A DNA stretch of 64,000 bases from Notospermus geniculatus (GCA_002633025.1 NMRB01000809.1:185506-249505), one strand, 5' to 3'. Numbered from the stretch's first letter, positions 1-11,418 are shown. A program made the numbers and translations. Notes: generated by a model from the sequence alone, not told the origin.

Positions 1-125
1 AGGGTCCCGGGTTCGAATCCTACTGGGGGAGACTTTGGGCAAGTCTCTTTGCCTCATTGGCCTCTCTCCACCCAGGTGCCCCTGAGCTTTGATACTTGTC
101 ACGCACTGGCCGTAGTAGCTTTAAA
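1..125 (+). mobile_element. tRNA-derived SINE, 3' part
   Basis: Starts at a tRNA-like B box (GGTTCGAATCC) and continues ctttgggcaagtctctttgc, the same body as the minus-strand element near 7340-7490. Its A box lies left of the window. Confidence 0.65.
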
Positions 126-639
126 AATGGTATACGCCCTTGGGAAACTTTAGTTTGATCAGGATACAATAGATGGTGACACTTTTGAATTTTTTTGGCG
201 CCGTTGGGAGGTGCCTCCACGGACGAACTGATGCGCAGCACTGCGTGGCAACGCGTAATAATGGCTGACGCAGCGAAAGGGTTAATAAGGAAGCTACAAT
301 ATATTCCACAAAACTCAGTAGTCATTGTTTTCAAAAGTTCAGTTCAGTGTCAAATACTCTATGCACTGTGAGAGAGATGTAGATGAAGTGTACTGGTTAC
401 CCTTCCTACTCATTCTGTTAATACCCGTTGGAAGTAGCTGAAGAAATTTATCCCGTGGACATTCCTGAATTTGCTTCAAAGGCTGTACAACAATAGCTGG
501 AATATTTCCAATAAGTCCCATAACATGCCCTGTATTGTTCGCCTTTATTTTCTTCATACACTCTGAAGATTTGGATCAATTTTGTTCCTGCTGTCCACCA
601 TGACTGAGCTCAACCAAAATTCTGTCTTGATTTTTCCAG

Positions 640-872
640 ACTTCACTGGTATTGATTCGGCCTATGAACCCCCATCGAGCCCAGAAATAGCCCTGAAGGC
701 AGGCTCCGACACTGTTGACGACTGCGTCCAGAGACTTGTACAGATGCTCCAGGACCGCTACATAATCCCCATTCATGCCTCGAGTCAAGTCAAAGAGTTG
801 TTTGTGCCTGAGAGTGGTGTGGAGGCTGCCATGAAGGAGGCGGAGACGCTGAAGTCAGTGGAGATCACAAAG
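640..872 (+). CDS. PAPSS: PAPSS exon a: linker and start of ATP-sulfurylase domain
   Basis: Acceptor tttttccag precedes the exon; it opens in the middle of an Asp codon, then reads FTGIDSAYEPP, the conserved start of the region after APS kinase. It continues through the VDDCVQRLVQMLQ and VKELFVPE segments and ends in phase 0 before donor gtaccc. 77 full codons. An ATG 34 codons upstream in the same frame is intronic and not a start. Confidence 0.94.
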
Positions 873-947
873 GTACCCTTTCAGTTTGTTTGCTGCAACG
901 AACACAAGTCTACAACGAACACAGCCATGACAGCTACATGTATCTAA

Positions 948-1266
948 TGCTGCGTTCACACCTATTGCACATCGAAATCGGTTACCGTAAATCGAAACAC
1001 GGAATTCGATTTGGTTACGGCGGGGTGCGTCACACTACAACTAAACCGATTTTGATTCGAAACAAAACGCGTCACACTCAACCCGCAATAAAGTTTTTCG
1101 CAATAACTATTTCGATTTGGCTAACGCGCATCGAAACCAATATAAATACCGATTTCTTTAAATCGGTATAAAAGTGATCTATTTTGATTTGAGTGTGATG
1201 CGTTGTATCGGAATAAGCCTTTACTGCGAATTCGATTCGATATAAAACCCTAGTGTGAACACGGCA
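948..1266. mobile_element. MITE with GTTCACAC inverted ends
   Basis: ATGCTGCGTTCACAC at the left is mirrored by GTGTGAACACGGCAT at the right; the interior is rich in palindromic ATCGAAT words. No target duplication can be called. Confidence 0.6.
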
Positions 1267-1568
1267 TATGGGTGGTTATATCCGCAAATAGAGACATTGT
1301 AAGTCATGATCTCTTGTCGTTGTGATGTGATCTCTAGTCGTAGCTAATGGAAAGACCTGGGGGACACTGCAGTAATAAAGATTATGTGGGGTCGTAGGTG
1401 ATGATATGAACATTGCAAATTTAGAAGAGTTTGTAAGTTTGTTCTGTATTTTGTTGGGATGGTCGGTCTTGAATTAAGGTTAAATTAAGCCCGATGTATT
1501 TATCAGCTATGAACGACTCCAGATCATCATTATGACTGATCCCCTCCCCATCCCAACGTCTGTCTTAA

Positions 1569-1834
1569 AGCCCCACAGTATTGAATTTTACGATATTTTC
1601 AAAAAGTTAGGAGAGTGCACATAGAGGTCCCATAGCCTCGTGAAGGTCCCCAAAATGCTTGCCTGATACGCACTTCACAGAATCAAGGCATGCAAGGCCT
1701 AGTTTTCAGCACGCATCTGGAAAAAACTGCAGGGAGAGCTCTAATGTATTCCGACAGAGCGTAGTACATTTTACACTACGCTGACGTGAATCGCGGCGAT
1801 GATTTGCGTTTTTCACATTCAATACAGTGGGGCT
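1569..1834. mobile_element. TTAA-flanked MITE (AGCCYCACTGTATTG family)
   Basis: TTAA directly flanks both ends; AGCCCCACAGTATTGAAT is mirrored by ATTCAATACAGTGGGGCT. Same family as 6464-6691 and 55800-56291. Confidence 0.8.
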
Positions 1835-2378
1835 TTAACTACAACTCAAGATCACAGCGTAATGACTATAGAGATCATGACTTACAACATCTCTACAGTC
1901 TTCACTTTGTACCGGTAAGGTCCTTATTTTCTGATGTAACTGTCTGTAGTTATTCACCTACTGCCAAAGATTTATTCATAGTCTATTACCAACCTGGAGT
2001 CTTCAATAATCAAGTATGGTTCATATACGTTAACTTGAATTTAATCGCACGCCGCCTTACAGTTTATTGCCCATTACAAGGGACATCAGGTGCTATTTGT
2101 GATTCACATTGTCGATTTCAGACTCTGTCTGTAAATAGTCTTGCCTTACTTGTCTCCTTTAGAAGTGTTTCACATATACATGTGATAACTATTGGACTGG
2201 AACTGAAATGTGCTTTACACCTACCTCTTTGCGAGTTGTCCTCAGAGGGGCAGCTTGTGCTGGGGGTACCTGTGTGTGTGGCTCAGGGGGTTAACCACTA
2301 CACTGGGAGTGCGTTTTGTTTCACATTTGCTACGCTACCGTAATCTGCGTCATTATGGTGCAAGTATGAAGCAACGTA

Positions 2379-2831
2379 CCGTAAAGCGAAATATTTTCGC
2401 ATCCTAAATGTTCGCGAATGGCCTAAAAATCCAACATTCGTGGGGAGAAATTTTCACGGAAAAGGGCCTTATAAAAATTTTCGGCGGGGAAATATATTCG
2501 CGAGTGTCCCACCCTGAACAATGAAGATCGACACCACACTTCTCAGGAAGCTGTACATGCATATCCTGGCACGACCTGTACTATCAGCTGCATACCGCAA
2601 TGCTTGTTATGTGTAAACACTCATTCTGGGCACATAGGAGACTCTGGGAATGACGTCACGATGGGAATCCCCATGCTGCATTGGTCAAATGTTGCTGATG
2701 ACTCATCGATGTAGGGTTTAGCGGGGAACAAAATTCGCGTTGCATAGGGTGGGTGTATTCGCGGAGAAAAAATTTAGCAACCACTGCAGCAATTCGCGAT
2801 TTTCGCCCCTTGAACATATTTCGCCTAACGG
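2379..2831. mobile_element. MITE with CCGTAAAGCGAAA ends
   Basis: TA on both sides; left end CCGTAAAGCGAAATATTTTC, right end TTTCGCCTAACGG. A sister copy lies at 61379. Confidence 0.65.
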
Positions 2832-2986
2832 TACCGGTATTAAATAATTTCCAGTACACAACGCTAGTGCATTACGAACAGTTCAGGGTTTTTTGAAAAA
2901 GGCCAGTTTCATCCATGATGTACATGTATGTTACACTCTGTAAGGAATTCATTCATATTCTTACTACCTGGTACTCTTTTCTTCAG

Positions 2987-3098
2987 CTCGACTTGCAGTG
3001 GGTGCAGGTCCTTGCAGAAGGATGGGCAACACCCCTGACTGGCTTTATGAGGGAGCGGGAATACCTCCAGTCACAGCATTTCGGATGTCTCTTGGATG
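2987..3098 (+). CDS. PAPSS: PAPSS exon b: ATP-sulfurylase N-terminal region
   Basis: Acceptor cttcag; residues [20 protein letters not shown] and MREREYLQ are near-identical to the vertebrate enzyme. Ends in phase 1 within the Gly of LLDGG at donor gtaagt. Confidence 0.95.
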
Positions 3099-3232
3099 GT
3101 AAGTGGAGCTCGTATCAAGAGGTGGTCATGAAGTGTGTCGTAACTGGCAAACGACATTTTATTTTGTGACTGGCAGAAAATCTGTTTCCCCGGAGATGAG
3201 AACCTGCACTACTATCCTATTAACACGGTCTT

Positions 3233-3658
3233 AAAAGGGGCTGTTCCTTTTCATCACTTGAAGAATCTGAGTTGTGATCCTTGGGAAATACGGAAAAAGC
3301 TACACACTTGCAAACTGCAGGGATTATTTGTTGCGCTGTACAGAATAATCGCTGCAATAAGGGCATCGCCACTTCTCCACGGAAAGATGTCGCTGCGACT
3401 GTGTCAGGCCTTTTCATTGTCTTCAGGACGTCGTCTCTGTGGCAATACGAGGTGCGAGCATGAAGCCATGACGTCACAGCAGTGTGACGTTGGCGTTCCG
3501 TACAACGTCACAGTGGAAAAGTTGATACGTTCGCAGTGCCATCAAATGGTAGAAAAAGAATGGCTACAACCCCATTTGCAGCTCGATAGCTTTCTCCATT
3601 TTCTCAAGGGTCACAACTCAGATTCCTCAATTGACGAAAAAGAACAGTCACTTTAAAA
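3233..3658. mobile_element. Fold-back element AAAAGGGGCTGTTC with interior insert
   Basis: Ends match the compact 205-bp palindrome at 21076-21280: the left half runs to the ACAGAATAATCGCTGCAAT centre and the right half (3565-3658) mirrors it. About 200 foreign bases sit between the arms. Confidence 0.6.
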
Positions 3659-3784
3659 AACCGAATTGAGAGCTGACTGCCGAATATGGCATTATTAGCT
3701 CTATAGAAAATATTGGGCGAATTTTAATGTACCGCACTGCAGGAGGAAACTGGAGTGCCCGGTGAAATCCTGTGCTGTCAGAGT

Positions 3785-3895
3785 TGCCCTCTCTATCACA
3801 TGTGTACCGAGTCCTACCGGATTCAAACCCGGGAGCCCAGAGGTGACAGGCGCTGATGTTTCCATTGGGCCATTTCGACTAAGACATCTCCTCTA
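3785..3895 (-). mobile_element. tRNA-like SINE fragment
   Basis: On the minus strand an A-box-like stretch (TGGCCCAATGG) is followed by a B box (GGTTTGAATCC). No acceptor stem pairing of a true tRNA gene is seen. Confidence 0.45.
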
Positions 3896-4121
3896 TTGTA
3901 TCTTTTCATAAGGGAAGCAATTGATCGGTATGCAGTGTCCTGAATCTCAGAATACTGCACTACTAGATCCGGTTGCCTGTGACATGATGCTTTTTCAGGC
4001 CTTTGTCTTCATGTGTCTGATCCAATGCTCACACGGTATGATTATGGCATTGTGTCCGATCTGTCTCTCTAAAAACATCTTCTTTCATAGAATCCTTTGA
4101 CATGTTTGAGTGGGGTTGGTA

Positions 4122-4401
4122 CAGTACAGATCACAATATGTGACTGTCTATGGGAAAACTTGGTCAAAGTCGCTGAACACCACATGGTTACGTTGAGAGT
4201 TTCATCACAATTAAAAAACACCGGTCTGTTGGTGGCAAATAAAGCCTTATCGATTGTGCAACAAATATCAGGTATGGTCAAGGCCAAGGTCACTCCCCAG
4301 TGACTTTGGCCGGGTTTTCTCATAGACGGTCACATATATTGACATCCCTACGGCTTCTCATATTTACACGAATTTAGGGATGTCAACTGTGATCTGTACT
4401 G
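4122..4401. mobile_element. TA-flanked MITE (CAGTACAG) split by a nested element
   Basis: CAGTACAGATCACAAT is mirrored by GTGATCTGTACTG with TA on both sides, and the right arm carries ACATCCCTACGGCTTC, as in the intact relative at 57365. A second inverted-repeat element occupies 4140-4333 inside the left arm. Confidence 0.75.
4140..4333. mobile_element. Nested MITE (GTGACYGTCTATGRGAAAAC)
   Basis: GTGACTGTCTATGGGAAAAC is mirrored by GTTTTCTCATAGACGGTCAC. Its end design resembles the GTGTGGCGGTCTAGGAAAAC family at 13643, 21362 and 56301. Flanking words are short and AT-rich. Confidence 0.7.
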
Positions 4402-5059
4402 TAGTCCAAAATAATAGTATAAGTAAAGTCGTCTCTGAATTTCACAAATTTTCGGTCTTCCTCAGGCACTTTCTAGTAGAGATCCCAGAACTTTCTAGTA
4501 GAGATCCCAGTAGTTCAAAATAAGGGTAACAAACTAGTGCCTCATCAGCCCCTTTAATTTTTTGTTTTAAGGTATGCTCTACTTACACCGCAATGAGATT
4601 GCATATCACAATATAAATTTAAGTATGTCTATAGATACCTCTATGCAAGTGCATGTCGTTTTCACTCGTAGGTTTTGGTTTTACATCAGTTCCCTTGTTA
4701 GACAACAGGGTTTATATCATGGAAGGTATTTGAGGATTATTGTATTTTATGTGACTTTTGGTAAATCAATTTCCCATATTTATATTTTCTTCATCATTTG
4801 TAAGAAAATCATTCTTGATTCGGTGGTGGTGGTTGACCGGATTAGTGTAGCATATCTCCAACAAAAACAAGAAAGTCTGACACATTTCCCTGTTCGAAGA
4901 TCTGTGCTGGCTCCCTCTTACAAATAGCATTGGTACTGGTGCTTTTATTCAAGGCCAGCCATGATCTGGCGTCAGGTTATCTTTGTGAGCTCATCAATCG
5001 GCCTTTTAATACGGAGTCTGTATGATGCCAGTTCACTTACCTTGCAAGGGACAAAAAAC

Positions 5060-5480
5060 AAGTGAACTGGCCTGTGTCAGTTGACCTATGACACCAAGTT
5101 TTGGTCCGATTCGATTCTTTGCCACCAGGTGGCAAAAACTAAAACTAAAATTCTAATAATTCCTCAACTAATGTCTGGATCGTATCCAAATTTTCATCGT
5201 CGGTACATGACATGTAACGGGTTTTTGGTTTGACCTACTTTTCAAGGCCACAGAAGTCAATGTTCAAAATTTTGTCATTTGGTGGCACGTTTCGTGGCTA
5301 TACGACCTAGTATCTTCTAGTGTGATCAGGTGTCTGGGTACCCTCTGTACCTGGAACTCAAGGCTTGCCCGGGAACATTTCGATTTAACATTTTAACATT
5401 TGTCATTTGTTTTTCTGGTACATTCACCCAGGTGAGCACATGGTCCATGGACCATTTCGTCAGTAGCTGCTCAAATGCTG
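5060..5480 (+). repeat. Fragment of the AGCTCACC-type dispersed repeat
   Basis: Shares long stretches with 33340-33583: the ccaccaggtggc region, then ggaacatttcgatttaac and the end hairpin tggtccatggacca. Also related to 63500-63750. Confidence 0.55.
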
Positions 5481-5703
5481 TGGAATAAGTTGCCTGTGAG
5501 ACTGACATTCATTTCGAACTGAACTTGGGTAAACTCTTCCCTGAAGCTGCATCTCTATACGAACTGCTTCTTCAGGATGGATGCTCTGGGCCTAGCCCTT
5601 TTGTACTGTACAATTCTCAGTAGGCTACATGTACCATGATGAGGCAAATGGCTCCTCGTAGCATGATACAGAAGATTAAAATGACCATGAAAATCTTCTT
5701 CAG

Positions 5704-5909
5704 GTGGGGTGACCAATCAATCTATCCCGATCGTCCTCCCTGTACAGACCACGGACAAGGAGAACCTGCAGGGTTGTGAGGCCGTCACTCTCAGGTACAA
5801 TGGCAAGTGTGTCGCCATCCTACGATCACCGGAGTTTTTTGAACACAGAAAGGAAGAAAGATGCAGTCGGCAATTTGGAACGTCGCACAGCGGGCATCCG
5901 TATGTCAAG
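5704..5909 (+). CDS. PAPSS: PAPSS exon c: ATP-sulfurylase N-terminal region
   Basis: Follows acceptor cttcttcag; the codon split with exon b restores Gly. It contains IPIVLPVQT and the conserved [20 protein letters not shown] block, and ends in phase 0 after HPYVK at donor gtgggt. Confidence 0.95.
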
Positions 5910-5986
5910 GTGGGTGAAACCTCTGCACTCCAATTGAATGTGGTCGTTTTCACTGGTCATTGCTCATGGTAAATATGGAAAACATA

Positions 5987-6332
5987 CAGTCCTCCCTCGC
6001 TATTACGAACCCTTCGGGGTCCAAGGGTTCAGTTCGTACAAATGAGGAGTTCGTAATAGCGAGGATTTGTCCGTGGGGGCATGATGACCATGCCGAGTAG
6101 GCCTAAGGCATACACTTTGTCTACAGGACTAACTTTGTTGAATATTTGTCTGATTAAACGCTCAAACATGCATTTATCAAACTCAAGCTTGGATAATTTG
6201 GTTTGTATTGTACACACAGCCAACCGAACAGGCCAAATTACATACATGTCATGAAATTTTGGGAGCCAGACTTTGGGTTCGTAATATCTGGGAGTTCGTA
6301 AAATGGAGGTTTGTAAGAGCGAGGGTGCACTG
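5987..6332. mobile_element. Tigger/pogo-like MITE
   Basis: TA flanks both ends. CAGTCCTCCCTCGCTATTAC is mirrored by GTAAGAGCGAGGGTGCACTG, the pattern of pogo-group termini. No transposase. Confidence 0.75.
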
Positions 6333-6463
6333 TATTTTGCCAGATAACGTATTTGCTTGTGCAGTTATGTTTAAAAAAGAAGAAAATTTGATTTTCACTC
6401 ATAAACAATGCCACGTTAGCACCCTTTTCTCATGTAGATCGAGGTACAGTTGTGCTACTTTAA

Positions 6464-6691
6464 AGCCTCACTGTATTGAATTCAGAAAGTGCTTACGTCC
6501 TCCAACGTTAGTGTAGTGTAAAATGTACTACACTCTGGCTGAATACATTGGAGCTTTGCCTGCATTTTCTTCAATGTGTGCTGAAAACTAGGCCTTGATT
6601 CTTTGAAGTTCGTATCAGGGAAGCATTTCGGGCACCTTCATGAGGCTATGAAACATTTTGAAAATACTGTAAAATTCAATACAGTGAGGCT
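6464..6691. mobile_element. TTAA-flanked MITE (AGCCYCACTGTATTG family)
   Basis: TTAA on both sides; AGCCTCACTGTATTGAATT mirrored exactly by AATTCAATACAGTGAGGCT. Interrupts the intron just before PAPSS exon d. Confidence 0.85.
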
Positions 6692-6816
6692 TTAAGTAGC
6701 ATGCTGATCACTATGGCATTGTCATTCAAATGTCGCACATTAGCGGTCATCATTGGCAAGATCGATGACCGTACAAGTTAACTATTATTCTATTAGGTCC
6801 TACTATTTTCTTTCAG

Positions 6817-6948
6817 ATGATAAATGAAAGTGGTGATTGGTTAGTCGGAGGTGACTTAGAGGTCCTCGAAAGAATACGCATGAATGATGGACTAGACGAA
6901 TACCGTCTGACGCCATTGGAACTTCGTGCTAAATTCCGTGAAATGAAG
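6817..6948 (+). CDS. PAPSS: PAPSS exon d: ATP-sulfurylase
   Basis: 44 codons, phase 0 at both ends. [20 protein letters not shown] and [19 protein letters not shown] match the segment before the catalytic core. Acceptor ctttcag, donor gtaaac. Confidence 0.95.
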
Positions 6949-6961
6949 GTAAACTTAGTAT

Positions 6962-7577
6962 GACTAATAAATAATAATAATAATAATGTGAGCTTTTACA
7001 TAGTGCCTTATACTAGTCTCAAAGCACTTTCGCATCAGCCTGTGCAATCCAGATCAAGCTCAACTTCCTGGGAAGTATTACAGTCTGGCTGGTAAAAAGT
7101 GCACATGACTAGACATTCACATAAACCATTTCTGCCAGCTGCATGTAGGTACCCCTTTAATTCCTGGGTAGGGTGAGCCAATTGAGGTAAACAGACGTAA
7201 AAAAAAGTTTGGGTTTATAGTCTGATATCAACAATGGTAGAGGTGTCATCCGACTTTACACTTTAACCCCAGTCTATCCTGAAACCTTTTAGTAGAACTC
7301 AGATGAGCTGCTCATTCAGCGCTACAGTCTGAGCATTTCCGACCGGTACGGTACCCATTTATACACCTGGATGGAGAGAGGCCGTGAGGCAAAGAGACTT
7401 GCCCAAAGTCTCACGCCCAGTGGGATTCGAACCCGGACCCTCTGACCGCTAGTGGGAGACCCGAACCACTACACCACCGTGGCTCCCAAAGCCAAAGTCT
7501 CATGCTGAGTGGGGATCGAACCTGGGACCTTCTGATTACTAGCCAGACCTGAGCCATGACACCACAGCGCTGGTTCC
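6962..7577 (-). mobile_element. Composite tRNA-derived SINE with (ATT)n tail
   Basis: On the minus strand two tRNA-like heads lie in tandem: one with A box TGGTGTCATGG and B box GGTTCGATCC (7500-7577), one with TGGTGTAGTGG and GGTTCGAATCC (7417-7488). A shared body follows, and an (ATT)n run at 6966-6987 may be the 3' tail. Confidence 0.65.
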
Positions 7578-7580
7578 TAA

Positions 7581-8896
7581 GGCCATACCAATTTGATTGT
7601 TCGTTTAACGGATTTCCCTCATGCCCAAAATCCCAAAAGTGAAAAAAATTTTTTTTTGCTCCCGCATGTTTAAAATGCTCTAAATTCGAAAAAAAAATTT
7701 TCGCACATGCGGGGAGGCTTTGTTTTTTTAACCGCCCGCATGCTCAAAACGCCATTTTGGGGAAAAATATACAGGCGTGAACTCATCAAACATCGTCAAA
7801 GTGAATAGGAGATGCCAGCAGCAGAGGCAGGGCATAAATTCATTGCCATCAATGCCGTGCTCTTGGCCATGCTACCCTTAAAAACCCCAAATCCTTGGAT
7901 TTTAGGCCTGAGAACTTCATTTTTAGCCCGCTTGGCCCATAGGCCAAAAGGGCTTATGCTGTGCTTGGCGCCTTTAGTGGTGGTCTGTCGTGCGTGCGTG
8001 CGTGCGTGCGTGCGTGCGTTAGTGCGTGTGTCCGTAAACTTTCCCTTGTCAGATGGATAGCGCCTTCAGTTTTTGACGGATCATTTTCATATTGCATATG
8101 GGTGTGTATGACCACAAATTCTAGGTCAAGTTCGATTTTGGGTGCGATGCGATTCCTACTTTGGCCAGGAGGGGGCGTTTTGTGAAAAAATTCAAAGGCC
8201 TGTATTTTGAGAATGGCTTCAGCTATCGTGATGAAACTTTGTATGTATGTACCTCTAGTTTGTGGTGACTTGCACACGAAGTTTCGGCGCAATCTGATTC
8301 TTGACTTTGCCACTAGGGGGCCAAAATGAAAATATCAAATTTTTCCTTGTCAGATGGATAGCGCCTTCAGTTTTTGAAGGATCATTTTCATATTGCATAC
8401 AGGTGTGTATGACCAAAAAATGTAGGTCAAGTTCAATTTTGGGTGCAATGTGATTCCTATTTTGGTAGGTAGGGGGCGTTTTGTGAAAAACTTAAAAGGG
8501 CTATATTTTGATAATCATTTGAGCTATTGTATTGAACCTTCGTTTGTATTTACCTCTAGGTTGTGGTGACTTCCTGACGAAATTTTGGTGAAATCTAATT
8601 CTTGACTTTGCCACCAGGAGGCCAAAACCAAACTCACAAAATCTGCCATGTACGCTTTGGTCACAGATATTGTCAAAGATGGCTTGTATGGGATTCTGAT
8701 ATGGCTTATGCTTTCCACCACTGTGCTAAAAAGCCAAGCGGGCACAGTGCCATTGGCACTATTTTTTACCTTCACACTCACCCTTGTGTGACCACATAAC
8801 TTATGGTTTGCATTTTTTGTTCTTTTTTTTTCGCCCTCATGCTCCATCATGTATGGCCTAACAATCCGTTAAACGAACAATCAAATTGGTATGGCC
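7581..8896. mobile_element. 1.3-kb non-autonomous element with 34-bp TIRs and TAA target duplication
   Basis: GGCCATACCAATTTGATTGT and the next 14 bases are mirrored perfectly at the right end, with TAA on each side, as in PIF/Harbinger-type elements. No open transposase. A second dispersed repeat (about 7928-8760) sits inside. A stray left end occurs at 25440. Confidence 0.8.
7988..8019. repeat. (CGTG)n microsatellite
   Basis: About eight cgtg units within the element above. Confidence 0.9.
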
Positions 8897-9104
8897 TAAG
8901 AAGGCCCAGATCACTGATTCTTTCACGTGATCAGAAATCAAACCCAAACTGCAGTGACTGGTGCTAACTACATGTATTCGCTGCATCGTGCAGTCTGGCA
9001 TCCCAAAAGCTCCTTTATCCAATCCTCTGTTGAGAAAGACGTCTTTCTTCTTACTGCTATCCAACATAGAGCACAAAAAACAACACACAAAATGATAGTA
9101 GAAG

Positions 9105-9254
9105 TAGAGTCGTCTCCGAATTTCGCAAATTTTCGACCCATACCGGGGTCTTCCTGAGGCACTTTCTAGTAGAGATCCCGGGATCTCAACTAGAAAGTGC
9201 CTGGGGAAGACCCGGTTGGGGTCAAAAATTTGCGAAATTTGGAGACGACTTTAC
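9105..9254. mobile_element. Palindromic MITE (GTCGTCTCC family)
   Basis: AGTCGTCTCCGAATTTCGCA is mirrored by the right arm down to GGAGACGACT, with centre GATCCCGGGATC. Related copies at 17631 and 28231; half copies at about 4425-4515 and 9912-9985. Confidence 0.75.
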
Positions 9255-9300
9255 TTTATCTTCTCACTGCAGTATTGACATGACTGAGATTCTCTTCCAG

Positions 9301-9430
9301 GCTGATGCCGTATTTGCATTTCAACTCCGAAATCCCATACATAATGGCCACGCCCTACTTATGGACGACACTAAGAGAAGGTTGTTAGAGAGAGGATATG
9401 TCAACCCTGTATTACTGCTCCACCCACTGG
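9301..9430 (+). CDS. PAPSS: PAPSS exon e: catalytic HNGH motif
   Basis: Begins [17 protein letters not shown], the signature of ATP sulfurylase: QLRN for sulfate and nucleotide contacts, HNGH as the HxGH nucleotidyl-transferase motif. Ends in phase 1 after LLLHPL at donor gtaagt. All motif residues are present. Confidence 0.96.
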
Positions 9431-9842
9431 GTAAGTAGCACTTCTCAGCCCTTATATTTAGGGCCTTTCGATCAGTTTCACTGTCTTTTGGATTATCGCC
9501 TTATGGAAATTCAAGAAATTCTCAAATGCTCGCTCAGTCTTTCTGGAAGCTGATGGGAACACATGAAAATGTTCTACCGGTACTCTCCCTTTTGGATGAA
9601 GCAAGGAGCATCCTGCGTTTCCACAGCCCGCCCCTTGTGGCCAACAAATCTGTAAAATCAACTGTGAAATTCTGGAATTTTGGGCAAATCATTGAAATTC
9701 GCTGCAGATTTCAATGTTTCTGGCAAGGGCGCCCCTCTTTCCCAAATCCTGGATTCGTCCCTGTAGGAGGACACCAGGCTGTCGTAGACTTAGGTTGTCT
9801 ATGAGAGTTGCTCTGTCTGTCCCTTTTGATTAAACATCCTAC
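9431..9842. other. Intron sequence without recognised features
   Basis: Nothing supported apart from short degenerate matches to the GGATCC-ended repeats around 9735-9765. Confidence 0.5.
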
Positions 9843-9846
9843 TTAA

Positions 9847-10247
9847 CACGTTGACTGCCATGGCTAAAAAACATTTTATCCACCATTGCTTTTCTAGAGT
9901 TTCAGATTGTAAAGTTCCACTTGAAAAAGACCCCGGTTGGGGTCGAAAATTCGTGAATTCTGGAGATTGACTTCTTGCTTATTATCCACCATTGCCAGGA
10001 CTACCAGGCCAATTTCAAGTTATTTCATATTGCCAACTAGGAGTCGTAGCTGTACGCCCTCTAGCGTGTTCCCATACATCTGGTCAATCCCCACTGCCAG
10101 TATGATCATTGGAAGGCTCTTCGTCATTGCCAAGCTTGGCAATATTAATAGAAAATGCATTAGCCCTACTTCGAGTGTACTTGTAGCTGGCAATGGCGAG
10201 GACACCAGTGACTACGAGCATACTCGTATCTGGCAGTCAACGTAATA
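9847..10247. mobile_element. piggyBac-like MITE (ACGTTGACTGCCA), interrupted
   Basis: TTAA then CACGTTGACTGCCATGGC at left; right end GGCAGTCAACGT with the TTAA decayed to taat. A half copy of the GTCGTCTCC family sits at 9912-9985. The sister at 55501 is intact. Confidence 0.65.
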
Positions 10248-10385
10248 ATAGTGGCGACTGCCACTGCAGGAGGTAGTTGCCACTATTAACACGTTGACTG
10301 CCATGTTAATAGTGGCAACTGCCACTGCAGGTTTCATAACACGGCAGTCAACGTGTTAATAGTGGCAACTGCCACTCATGAAACC
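10248..10385. repeat. Cluster of short inverted repeats (GTGGCAACTGCCAC)
   Basis: Four copies of the near-palindrome gtggcaactgccac, two in each orientation, around CACGTTGACTGCC ends. Reads as rearranged debris of the element just upstream. Confidence 0.5.
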
Positions 10386-10447
10386 TCCTCCAGTGGTTCT
10401 TTTGTTCAAAACCTGAGATTTTGTGGAGTTCTTCTTTATGTTTTCAG

Positions 10448-10590
10448 GTGGTTGGACCAAAGATGATGATGTACCACTAGCCACCAGAATGAAACAACAC
10501 ATGGCAATCCTGTCTGAGAATGTACTCGATCCTCAATCCACAGTCGTAGCCATCTTCCCTTCACCGATGATGTATGCTGGACCAACAGAG
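10448..10590 (+). CDS. PAPSS: PAPSS exon f: ATP-sulfurylase core
   Basis: Reads [18 protein letters not shown] and [16 protein letters not shown], both nearly invariant in the family. Acceptor ttttcag, donor gtaagt, ends in phase 0. Confidence 0.95.
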
Positions 10591-10628
10591 GTAAGTGGAA
10601 AGTGGAATGACTTGTGGGTAGGCTTTAA

Positions 10629-10879
10629 ACCTTTCACTGCTGTAGGTGACGATCGTCGCCCCCCTCTGGCGACTGCCGTAGGCGACCGTTGTCGCCCTAT
10701 GCCGAAGGTATGTTCAGTTAGTTTGGCTATTCACAGACGGCGCCCCAATCGAAATTAGAGGAATTCCTCAGAGACTGGTGAAGGCAACCATCGACGCCCT
10801 GTGCATAAAGTATGTTTAGTTAGTTTGGCTTTTCACAGACGGCGCCCCAATCGAAATTAGGGGATTTCCCAAGAAAGGG
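10629..10879. mobile_element. TTAA-flanked MITE (ACCTTTCACTGC)
   Basis: TTAA|ACCTTTCACTGC at left and GAAAGGG|TTAA at right, like piggyBac termini. Internally the stretch with gacggcgccccaatcgaaat occurs twice, about 106 bases apart. Confidence 0.55.
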
Positions 10880-11154
10880 TTAATAGTTACATACACAAAC
10901 AAAAATCAAATTGATGAGGCAAAGAGACCAACCCAGAATCACAAGCTGATGATGGGAATTGCAACCTAGATATCGGATGTTTCCGTCAGGGCCAAAGCCA
11001 CAGCATTATTGGCCCTGATACATGTAAGTATGCAAGAGGCCATCTCAAGCTACTCATGTTCCTCACTTGGGTGGAGTCTTTTACTTGCCCTTGCAAAGGC
11101 TCAGGGCACCACGGTTTACTCTCCCATGCAACGGAGCCAGGGATCCGATGATAG

Positions 11155-11213
11155 AATTTCTATTGTTTGCGAGGCGCATGCACTTTTTAGCACGCCTTAA
11201 AAGACAAGGCCTG
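11155..11213. mobile_element. Half copy of the CAGGCC palindrome family
   Basis: Only the right arm is present, from the centre to CAAGGCCTG. Same subfamily as the full copy at 33927-34038. Confidence 0.7.
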
Positions 11214-11292
11214 TACAAGACTTGGTATTGTCATCAAGTTGAAATCAAACCAAATGCACACAAGGCAGACTGATTCTATTTGTCTCTTTCAG

Positions 11293-11418
11293 GTTCAATG
11301 GCACTGCAAAGCTAGGATGAATGCCGGGGCAAATTTCTATATCGTTGGGCGGGACCCTGCCGGTATGCCTCATCCCGATACAAAACAGGATTTGTATGAA
11401 GCCACACATGGTGGAAAG
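11293..11418 (+). CDS. PAPSS: PAPSS exon g, copy 1: GRDPAGM motif
   Basis: 42 codons, phase 0 on both sides, [16 protein letters not shown] followed by [11 protein letters not shown], the second catalytic motif. A second copy at 18808-18933 encodes the same protein with two silent changes. Confidence 0.95.

Noticed and set aside
582-639. Start codon of a separate gene at the ATG near 582
   Set aside because: The stretch lies before a good acceptor and has no similarity; the PAPSS frame continues from an upstream exon.
1786-2343. 185-codon open frame
   Set aside because: Begins in the end of a TTAA element, shows no known domain, no splice context and no conserved composition; likely chance.
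7417-7577. tRNA genes
   Set aside because: A and B boxes are present but cloverleaf pairing and a clear anticodon arm are not; they belong to SINEs.
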